Shown here: positions 56,957 through 64,000 of the stretch, one piece after another
Position numbering within the stretch: position 1 is the stretch's first letter
How the letters are laid out: every line of letters begins with the position of its first letter
NCBI RefSeq assembly: GCF_937881195.1
Contig: NZ_CALGFC010000025.1
Location: 1-64,000, forward strand
Reading direction: 5' to 3'
Source: an uncultured Methanobrevibacter sp.
Lineage (GTDB): Archaea; Methanobacteriota; Methanobacteria; Methanobacteriales; Methanobacteriaceae
Length of the DNA stretch: 64,000 nucleotides
Notes under the pieces: generated by a model
Database searches by the model: none
Told to the model about the DNA's origin: nothing
Seen by the model: only the letters and a program-made list of their open reading frames with translations
Position numbers and translations under genes: made by a program

Positions 56957-58759
56957 ACGTCATATAATTCAAATAATAATTTTAAAGACAATTTTAAACA
57001 ACCAAAAGTTGTATGGGCTGTATTTTTTGCAGCTATAACTGCTTTTATGGGTTTAGGGCTTGTAGACCCAATATTGCCTGTGATTTCGCAACAATTAGGT
57101 GCCTCACAAACAGAGGTTGCAATGCTTTTTACAACCTACAGTGCTGTAATGGCAGTAGCTATGTTGGTGACTGATGTAGTTTCTTCTAAATTGGGTATTA
57201 AAAGGACACTAATTATTGGTGTAATATTAATAGCTATATTTTCATTTTTATCAGGACTTTCTGATAATGTATGGACAATAATATTCTTAAGAATGGGTTG
57301 GGGATTAGGCAATGCTCTATTTGTAGCTGTAGCTCTAACTGCAATAGTTAAATTTTCTGGAAATGATACTCGTGGTTCTATAATACTTTATGAAACAGCA
57401 TTAGGTCTAGGATTTTCAATTGGTCCTCTTCTTGGGGGATTATTAGGTGGTATATCTTGGAAATACCCTTTCATAGGTGTAGGATTTTTAATGTTAATTG
57501 GTTTCATATTATTAATAACATTCCTACCAAAGTCAGATGAAATTAATAATTATGAAGTGGATGATTATGATGAAACAGAATATTCTAATAAAATAAAAAA
57601 ATCAGATGAATTAGAAGTTTCAGAACTAAAAAATGATTCAATTAATAATAAAAAAGAAGAAATTATAAATGAAAATTTTAATAAAAATAAATCTCTCTTG
57701 GAACCATTTAGACTAATGAAACAAAGGGATATTCTAGTACTTGGTGTTTTAGGATTTTTATATAATTTTGGATTTTTTACTTTATTTGCTTATTCTCCAT
57801 TTGTACTTGGATTAGATGCAGAAGGAATTGGTTTTGTTTTCTTGGGTTGGGGTATATTAGTAGCTATATCTTCAATTTTCATGGCTCCCAAACTTAGGGA
57901 GAGGTATGGAACTTATAATTCTATATATTATGTTTTATCATTATTTGTAGCTATTCTTTTCATAATGGGGATCTTCACTTCAAATCAAGTTGTTCTCATA
58001 GCTGCAATAATATTTTCTGGTATTTTAATGGGTAATAACAATACATTACTTACAACAGCCATGATGAGTATCGGTAGTAAAGATAGATCAACAACATCTG
58101 CTGCATATAATTTTATAAGATTCATTGGTTCTGCTATAGCCCCTCTTCTTGCAACTGCTTTAGGTGAGAATATTTCTCCTAATTTACCTTTCATTGTAGG
58201 TGGACTATTTGTTTTGGCTTCTATTATTTTCTTATTCTTAAATAGGAAACATCTCCCTGATGTGGATGCTTCGACTGAATCTACTATTGGATCTTTCAAA
58301 GTTGAAGATTTTATGGTTAAAGAGGTTATAAAAATAAATCCCGAAACTAAAATTATTGATATATTAAGAATATTCGATAAAAACAAGATTAGTGGACTTC
58401 CAGTTGTTGATAATGAAAGTAAAATAATTGATATTATAACAATTGGTGATATAATAAGATATTTAGTTCCTAAAGAAGAATCACATGACTTTTTTTATAG
58501 TATATATGTAGAGGAAGAAACACAAAAAGATGTTTTAAACAGTAGGGTAAATGACACAGTTAAAGATGCATTATTGAACTCTAAAAAAAGATTATATACT
58601 TTATCAAAAGAGGATACATTTGAAAAAGCTATGTCTGTATTATCGAAACATCATTTTAAGGTGATTCCTGTTTTAAATAAAGATAAAAAAGTTGTCGGTA
58701 TTGTAAGTAGGGGAGATATAAATAATAATTTAGTTAAAATGAGTATAGCTAATGGTTAG
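56957..58759 (+). CDS. MFS transporter fused to a CBS-domain pair, ACG start
   Basis: The protein (600 residues from ACG 56957) has an N-terminal MFS domain of about 12 helices with motif A as TDVVSSKLGIKR. A charged cytosolic loop lies near residues 195-235. The C-terminal tail of about 150 residues holds two CBS modules (from VEDFMVKEVIKINPETKI and from VNDTVKDALL). CBS pairs bind adenine nucleotides or S-adenosylmethionine, so export may be gated by energy or metabolite state. The first canonical start, ATG 57047, would cut the first helix. AGGAGG lies 8 nt before ACG, and a stop at 56942 leaves no other start in frame. Confidence 0.87.
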   Translation, partial: TSYNSNNNFKDNFKQPKVVWAVFFAAITAFMGLGLVDPILPVISQQLGASQTEVAMLFTTYSAVMAVAMLVTDVVSSKLGIKRTLIIGVILIAIFSFLSGLSDNVWTIIFLRMGWGLGNALFVAVALTAIVKFSGNDTRGSIILYETALGLGFSIGPLLGGLLGGISWKYPFIGVGFLMLIGFILLITFLPKSDEINNYEVDDYDETEYSNKIKKSDELEVSELKNDSINNKKEEIINENFNKNKSLLEPFRLMKQRDILVLGVLGFLYNFGFFTLFAYSPFVLGLDAEGIGFVFLGWGILVAISSIFMAPKLRERYGTYNSIYYVLSLFVAILFIMGIFTSNQVVLIAAIIFSGILMGNNNTLLTTAMMSIGSKDRSTTSAAYNFIRFIGSAIAPLLATALGENISPNLPFIVGGLFVLASIIFLFLNRKHLPDVDASTESTIGSFKVEDFMVKEVIKINPETKIIDILRIFDKNKISGLPVVDNESKIIDIITIGDIIRYLVPKEESHDFFYSIYVEEETQKDVLNSRVNDTVKDALLNSKKRLYTLSKEDTFEKAMSVLSKHHFKVIPVLNKDKKVVGIVSRGDINNNLVKMSIANG

Positions 58760-58956
58760 AATACTTATTTTAATATTTTTATTTTTATTAATTATTTTAT
58801 TTTTTATTAATTATTTTATTAAATCTATTTTTCTAATTTTATTTAATTAAATATTATTTTAAATTAAAATTAAATTAAAATTAAATTAGAATAAAATCAA
58901 ATATTATTTAAATTAAATTATAATATACTCAAAGTAGAATATAATTAAATTATATT

Positions 58957-60054
58957 TTAATTAGTTATCTTAGACGGATTAATAAATCCTGATCTTATCA
59001 TCTGATCTGCTAAAACAATTGCTACAGCAGATTCGCTAACAACTGTTATTCTTGGGCATATACAAGGATCATGTCTTCCTTTGATTTCAAGTTTTGTTTC
59101 TTTGCAAGTATCTAGATTTATTGTATTTTGCAACATTGAAATGGAAGGAGTTGGTTTAACAGCTATTCTAGTTATAATTGGCATTCCATCACTTATACCA
59201 CCTAATATTCCACCAGAGGTATTAGTGGTAGTTCCAATATTTCCTTTTTCATTGATATAAAATTCATCATTTATTTGTGAAGCAGTTGAATTAGCTACAT
59301 CGAAACCAAAACCGATCTCAACACCTTTAACAGAACCAATTTCCATAAGTGCTTTAGCTAATTCCCCATCTAATTTTCCAAAAATAGGCTCTCCAACTCC
59401 TGCTGGAACTCCCATAGCTATTGTTTCAACAATTCCTCCAATGGAATCTCCTTTATTTTTATAATCTAAAATTAATTTTTCCATATCTTTAGCTGTATTT
59501 TGGTCTGCGCAATGAACGGCATTTTCAGATGCTTTTTCTTCAATAAGATTAATATTAACTTTTTTAGCTTTTATATCTCCGACCTGAATGACATGGGAAA
59601 AAACTTTGATTCCAAATTTAGATAAGAGTTTTTTAGCTACAGCTCCGCCTATAACATGCCCTATTGTAACTCTGCCGCTTCCACGACCTCCTCCATTGTA
59701 ATCATAGTTCCCATATTTTTTCATCCATGTAAAATCTCCATGTCCTGGTCTAGGAGTATTTTCAAGATAACTATAATCTTTTGATCTTTGGTCTTCATTA
59801 AATACAATTCCTGTTATAGGAGTTCCATCAGTTTTACCTTGAAAGATTCCAGATAATATTTGAACTTTATCTTTTTCTTTACGGGGAGTTGTAATAGAAC
59901 TAGTTCCAGGTTTTCGCCTATTAAGTTCATTTTGAATATCTTCTTCATTTAGCTCTAAGTTAGCTGGACATCCATCGACTATTGCACCAATAGCTTTTCC
60001 ATGACTGGATCCAAAACTTGTTATAGAAAACATTTTTCCTGTTGTGTTTGTCAT
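58957..60054 (-). CDS. aroC: Chorismate synthase
   Basis: The FMN-dependent enzyme makes chorismate from EPSP, the last step of the shikimate pathway. The 365 residues show family signatures GSSHGKAIGAIVDGCP at residues 15-30, RKPGTSSITTPR, RPGHGDFTW, GGGRGSGRVTIGHV, and the C-terminal GRHDPCICPRITVV. The start at 60054 is followed by a normal MTNTTGKMF. The promoter lies in the AT-rich 480-bp divergent spacer. Confidence 0.95.
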   Translation of the reverse strand: MTNTTGKMFSITSFGSSHGKAIGAIVDGCPANLELNEEDIQNELNRRKPGTSSITTPRKEKDKVQILSGIFQGKTDGTPITGIVFNEDQRSKDYSYLENTPRPGHGDFTWMKKYGNYDYNGGGRGSGRVTIGHVIGGAVAKKLLSKFGIKVFSHVIQVGDIKAKKVNINLIEEKASENAVHCADQNTAKDMEKLILDYKNKGDSIGGIVETIAMGVPAGVGEPIFGKLDGELAKALMEIGSVKGVEIGFGFDVANSTASQINDEFYINEKGNIGTTTNTSGGILGGISDGMPIITRIAVKPTPSISMLQNTINLDTCKETKLEIKGRHDPCICPRITVVSESAVAIVLADQMIRSGFINPSKITN

Positions 60055-60535
60055 AAAATTCCTCTTTGAATCTATAATTTAATTTTTTAATACATTATTT
60101 ATTTATAATAATTTAAAATAATTAAATTATAGTTTCTTTTTATTTTTAAGTGTGATACTTATTTTATATTCTATTAATAATTTTTATAATAATTTAAAAA
60201 TAATTTAAATCTTTAATTATAAAAATCTTTAATTATAAAATATATTTTTATTATATTATTATGAAATTTATAATATAAAATTTATAATTATATTATAAAT
60301 TAAGTATTATAATAATTTAATTAAATTTAATAATTTTATAATAAAATTTTTAACTATTTACTTCTTTTTTATAGGGACTTTTTTATTTTTTATTAAAAAG
60401 ATTTTTTAGTTAAAAGATTTTTTTAGTTAAAAGATTTTTTTTATTAATATATTTATTATTAAATTGTTATATTAATAAAATTTTAATAAGATAATCCTTA
60501 TAATATAATTGTATAGTTATTTTTGGTGTTTTAAA
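60055..60535. other. AT-rich divergent spacer
   Basis: There is no gene. AAAAGATTTTTTTAGTT is repeated three times at about 60397-60440. Promoters of aroC and the RNase J-like gene should lie here. Confidence 0.4.
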
Positions 60536-62065
60536 ATGTCATTAAAGTTTTATGGTGGAGTAAATGAAATCGGTGGAAATAAAATATTAGTTGATAATTC
60601 TCGCTATTCTAATTCAGCTAATGAAAATAATTCTTCAATATTTTTAGATTTTGGGATGAGTTTTTCAAAAGCAGGGGATTATTTTTCGGAATTTTTACAA
60701 CCAAGAAAGCTTAATGGGATAATGGACTTTGTTGAATTAGGTCTTCTTCCTAAAATTAAAGGGATATATAGAGAAGATTATTTAAAACATTGTGGGTTAG
60801 AGAGTTATAAAAAACCATCTGTTGATGGTGTTTTATTATCACATGCACATATGGATCACTGTGCATATATTCATCATCTTAGGGAAGATATTCCTATTTT
60901 CATGAGAAAAGAGTCAGAAATTATTTTATCAGTTTTAGAAGAAACAGGAAAATCTTCTTTTGGAGAAATAATGAACCTTAAAAATAGTTTTCATTATGTT
61001 CCCAAAAAGAGAGGTGAAGGTTATAAAAAGTTAACTGGTAAAGAAGCTAAGGTTGAAAGAAACATTGTAACAATTAAACCTTATTCTCCTTTTGATATTA
61101 ATGGATTTAAAGTAACTTCTATTCCTGTTGATCACTCTCTTCCAGGATCTTCTGCTTATTTTTTAGAAAATGATGATGAAGCTATTGTTTATAGTGGAGA
61201 TATTCGTTTTCATGGTAGAAATAAAAGTTTCAGTGATAAATTCGTTTCTAAATCTTATAAATTCAATCCTACTATAATGCTTTGTGAGGGAACACGAATT
61301 AATGAAAACAGTAAGGGAAATGAGGAAGACATCGAAACTAAAGCTATTAGTCTAATTAAAGATCATAAAGATATTGTTATTGTAAATTATCCAATTAGGG
61401 ATTTAGATAGGCTTATAACTTTTTATAATGTTGCAAAAGCCACTGATAGAATTTTGGCTATTAATTCTAAACAAGCTTACATGTTAAAGTTATTAGAAGA
61501 AGATAATGGTATTGAAAATGATAAATATCCAAAATTGGATGATTCGAATATTATTGTTTATTTTCCTCGTAAAAAACAAGGTTTAATTTCTGGAGAGCAT
61601 TATGTCTGTTTTGATGGGGATTGGAAAACCTTAGATTCTTGTGATTTAGAGCTTAAAAGTGATTATGATATTTGGGAAAGGGAATTTTTAGAAGGAGATA
61701 ATTTAATTAATTATACTGATTTAAGAGAAGAGCCTCAAAAATATATCTTTAGGTGTGATTTTTTTGAACTTAATCAACTGATTGATATTAAGCCAAAAAA
61801 TGGATTATACATTCATTCAGCTACTGAACCTTTTAATGAGGAGATGGAAATTGATTTTCAAAGGGTTAAAAATTGGTTGAGTCATTTCAATCTTCCTATA
61901 CATAGTATGCATGTTTCTGGGCATGGTAGTGGAGAAGAAATCTTAAATATGATTCGTGAAATAAACCCTGAAAAATTATATCCTATTCATACAGAACACG
62001 TGGAATCATTTGATATATTAAGAGATGACGGTATCGATGTTATAGAACCTAATCTTAGTTTATAA
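60536..62065 (+). CDS. RNase J-like metallo-beta-lactamase protein
   Basis: The 509-residue protein has an MBL core with SHAHMDHCAYIHHL near residue 102, DHSLPGSSAYF and SGDIRFHG. An inserted beta-CASP-like domain follows, and the closing MHVSGHGSGEEILNMI and YPIHTEH supply further metal ligands. This is the layout of RNase J and archaeal relatives that process RNA. The N-terminal GGVNEIGGNKI matches the RNase J GG-EIG-N opening. I use the ATG at 60536 because GGTG lies 6 nt upstream. Exact nuclease activity cannot be told. Confidence 0.8.
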   Translation: MSLKFYGGVNEIGGNKILVDNSRYSNSANENNSSIFLDFGMSFSKAGDYFSEFLQPRKLNGIMDFVELGLLPKIKGIYREDYLKHCGLESYKKPSVDGVLLSHAHMDHCAYIHHLREDIPIFMRKESEIILSVLEETGKSSFGEIMNLKNSFHYVPKKRGEGYKKLTGKEAKVERNIVTIKPYSPFDINGFKVTSIPVDHSLPGSSAYFLENDDEAIVYSGDIRFHGRNKSFSDKFVSKSYKFNPTIMLCEGTRINENSKGNEEDIETKAISLIKDHKDIVIVNYPIRDLDRLITFYNVAKATDRILAINSKQAYMLKLLEEDNGIENDKYPKLDDSNIIVYFPRKKQGLISGEHYVCFDGDWKTLDSCDLELKSDYDIWEREFLEGDNLINYTDLREEPQKYIFRCDFFELNQLIDIKPKNGLYIHSATEPFNEEMEIDFQRVKNWLSHFNLPIHSMHVSGHGSGEEILNMIREINPEKLYPIHTEHVESFDILRDDGIDVIEPNLSL

Positions 62066-62223
62066 TTTATTTAAACTATTTACTTTATTGAAATTAGTTA
62101 AATTATATAATTATAATTTTAATAATAATTATAATAATAATTATAATAATTATAATAATAATTTTAATATAATTAAACTAATTATAATAATTTTAATATA
62201 ATTATATTATTTTAATAAAATTA

Positions 62224-63027
62224 TTAAACATTGATAAAATCAGTAGGGTCATCTTTTTGAGTGAAAGCTATAATATTAAGAGAATTTGAAAAAAAACTAC
62301 AATTTTCAGATAAAATATTTGTGACTGATTTTAATGCAATAGATTTATTGTTGTGGTCATTACTTAGATGGCATAATACAATAGTGTGGGTATTTTCATC
62401 GATACAATTAGATAAAACACTTCCACAGTCCTCATTAGATAAATGACCAACTTTACTAAGAATTCTTTGCTTATTAAATTCTGGACGATTTCCATTTAAA
62501 AGTAAATCTACATTGTGATTACTTTCAATTAAGTAAACATCTGCACATTGGATTAATGATAAAATTTTAGAATCAACATGACCAATATCTGTCAAACACA
62601 CTACTTTTTTATTTTGATGTTCAATCATGTAAAATTGAGAGTTAATAGAGTCATGACTGGTAGAAAATGCAGTAATCTTTAAATCATCTAGAATAATACT
62701 TTCCTCTGATTCTATAACCATTAATGAATCAGGATTTATAATGCCTGTTGTTTTTTTAAATTTATTACAACTCAATGTGTCCTCATTTCCATAGATTAAT
62801 GTATTATGGCTACGATTAATAACTCCAACGCCTCTTATATGATCTATATGTTCATGAGAAATAAAAATAGCTTTAATACTATTTAAATCCTTACCAATTT
62901 TTTTTAAAAGAATTTCAGTTTGTTTTTTACTTAAGCCTGCATCTATTAATATTGAAGTTTCATCACTTTCTATATAAATAACATTTCCACTAGATCCACT
63001 TGCTAAAACAGATAATTTTAAGCTCAA
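62224..63027 (-). CDS. WalJ/YycJ-like metallo-beta-lactamase protein
   Basis: The 267-residue protein opens SLKLSVLASGSSGNVIYIESDE, the signature of the YycJ (WalJ) group common in Bacillota. The metal site SHEHIDHIRG is near residue 57. Further ligands are in SHDSINSQFY, CLTDIGH and LCHLSNDHNN. In bacteria YycJ is a double-strand DNA exonuclease-like enzyme linked to mismatch repair and cell-wall control. The start is TTG at 63027 with AAGGA about 9 nt upstream. A bacterial origin by transfer is possible but not shown. Confidence 0.78.
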   Translation of the reverse strand: MSLKLSVLASGSSGNVIYIESDETSILIDAGLSKKQTEILLKKIGKDLNSIKAIFISHEHIDHIRGVGVINRSHNTLIYGNEDTLSCNKFKKTTGIINPDSLMVIESEESIILDDLKITAFSTSHDSINSQFYMIEHQNKKVVCLTDIGHVDSKILSLIQCADVYLIESNHNVDLLLNGNRPEFNKQRILSKVGHLSNEDCGSVLSNCIDENTHTIVLCHLSNDHNNKSIALKSVTNILSENCSFFSNSLNIIAFTQKDDPTDFINV

Positions 63028-63370
63028 ATTGATTCGTCCTTTGATTAATGTATATATTTAGAAAAAACTTTAAAAATACTATTAAAAAGTTTGAATTTAG
63101 TATATTTATTCATTAAATAAATATTCTTAATCTTTTTAATTTTTATATCTTCTCTTATATCATCCTATATATTCTTAATTCTTATTTTTTCTTATTTGTA
63201 TAAATATTTATGTATTTTTAATTAAATTAAAATTATTTTTTAAATTTTTTTCTGAAAAATTTATTTATTTATTTTTCAAATTTGTTTTTAAGAATTTTTC
63301 TTAAGTTTTTCTAATATTTTTTCACTTTTTTGAAAACTTATATATAATATAAAATTTAAATATACAATAT
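63028..63370. other. AT-rich spacer
   Basis: The left part of the divergent spacer before the ATPase shows T-rich repeats only. Confidence 0.4.
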
Positions 63371-63522
63371 AATCATTTTTAAGTATGTAATCATATATGA
63401 TTATTTATTTTAATAATCATTTTTGAGTATGTAATCATATATGATTATTTATTTTAATAATCACTTTTGAATATGTAATCATATATGATTATTTATTTTA
63501 ATAATCACTTTTGATTAATAAT
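63371..63522 (+). repeat. Three 44-bp tandem repeats each with a 16-bp palindrome
   Basis: Units at 63371-63414, 63415-63458 and 63459-63502 differ by one to three bases, with a partial fourth after. Each contains TAATCATATATGATTA, a perfect palindrome, at fixed spacing of 44 bp (about four helical turns). They lie 55-210 bp before the ATPase start and look like cooperative operator sites. Confidence 0.8.
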
Positions 63523-63577
63523 ATTATGTTGTAATATAAAAATATTTAAAAAATTAAATATTAAATGGGGAAAAATC

Positions 63578-64000
63578 ATGGAAAAGTTACCTTGGGGAAC
63601 AAATTCACAGTTAAAAAATGATGAATTTTATAATAGAATAGATGATATTGAGCACCTCAAAAACTTTTTAGAAACAACAAGTTTAGGCACACCTCCAACA
63701 ATCCTTTTATCTGGAATTAGAGGTATTGGAAAAACTGCACTTCTTAAAAAAATAAAAAATGAGATGGACTCTGACTATTTAATAGCTTATTTAGATTTAA
63801 GCCATAGCTATAGCTATCAAGTAGGAGAGTTAGATGAAATAGCTTTAATGCAATATTTTTATACTGCATGGATAGATGCATGTAGTAAAAAACACTTAAA
63901 AAGGTTCATACCTAGAATTAAAGAATACTTTCAAAAGAATAAGTTCCATTTTGAAAAAATCATAGAATTTGGAGATTATCCAATACCTATTCCAGAGATT
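63578..64000 (+). CDS. Archaeal AAA ATPase, 5' part only
   Basis: The open frame runs from ATG 63578 to the window edge (141 codons) without a stop. GGGG lies 8 nt upstream. The product starts MEKLPWGTNSQLKNDEFYNR and has a Walker A GIRGIGKTALLKKI near residue 50 and a likely Walker-B-type strand LIAYLDLSH near 80. This resembles the archaeal ATPase family (PF01637-like) often paired with DNA-binding or mobile functions. The remainder lies outside the window. Confidence 0.75.
   Translation, partial: MEKLPWGTNSQLKNDEFYNRIDDIEHLKNFLETTSLGTPPTILLSGIRGIGKTALLKKIKNEMDSDYLIAYLDLSHSYSYQVGELDEIALMQYFYTAWIDACSKKHLKRFIPRIKEYFQKNKFHFEKIIEFGDYPIPIPEI

Noticed and set aside
63371..63522. CRISPR array
   Set aside because: The 44-bp units abut each other with no unique spacers, and no cas gene is visible.

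Overview
The window reads as a chromosomal segment of a very AT-rich, mesophilic hydrogenotrophic methanogen of the Methanobacteriales, most like Methanobrevibacter. The markers are methenyl-H4MPT cyclohydrolase, the methanopterin-pathway enzyme RFAP synthase, cyclic 2,3-diphosphoglycerate synthetase, F420H2 oxidase FprA, the small subunit of a split family-B DNA polymerase, ribosomal protein S8e, a UPF0058 protein, a connectase (DUF2121) and a beta-helix adhesin-like surface protein. Genus and species are inferred from gene content, not from rRNA. I see no tRNA, rRNA, CRISPR array or transposase gene.

Layout. 0-6 kb: a queuosine-precursor-type transporter overlapping a bacterial-type tRNA-guanine transglycosylase, then aspS, a GNAT acetyltransferase and hisD. 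7-12.6 kb: UPF0058, an alpha/beta hydrolase interrupted by an Asn-rich tandem repeat, a ProC-like dehydrogenase, a structured intergenic region with a candidate small RNA behind a DtxR-like box, a lipoprotein, and a divergent peptide-deformylase-like protein. 13-17 kb: a MATE exporter with three tandem palindromes and its MarR regulator, a GyrI-like protein and cpgS. 18-25 kb: fprA, an atypical small secreted protein behind a possible structured leader, a nitroreductase with an attenuator-like leader, and the adhesin. 25-32 kb: a ZIP-like carrier, mptG, a HAD phosphatase, polB2, rps8e and mch, then a 157-bp inverted-repeat element. 32-41 kb: a TMEM175-like channel, TetR, a PKD-domain secreted protein, an MFS exporter with MarR, pheT and a His-rich membrane protein. 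41-50 kb: valS, aroA, nth, a RecJ-like DHH protein and a lipoprotein. 50-54 kb: a 54-aa basic protein, rubrerythrin and desulfoferrodoxin. 53.7-64 kb: connectase, a metallo-beta-lactamase protein, MarR plus an MFS-CBS fusion that starts at ACG, aroC, an RNase J-like protein, a WalJ-like protein, and the 5' part of an archaeal AAA ATPase behind 44-bp tandem repeats.

Themes. Oxygen defence is well represented (FprA, rubrerythrin, desulfoferrodoxin). Drug and small-molecule response modules recur as exporter plus MarR or TetR pairs, several with visible palindromic operators. Spacers are long and rich in short tandem repeats, and many genes have a clear GGTG or GGAG Shine-Dalgarno that fixes the start. 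Two genes have a good Shine-Dalgarno but no canonical start codon at the right distance (ATT at 22036, ACG at 56957). The most novel-looking item is the candidate minus-strand small RNA at about 10110-10255: metal-box palindrome, TATA box, 5' hairpin, C-rich loop and terminator hairpin follow in order.
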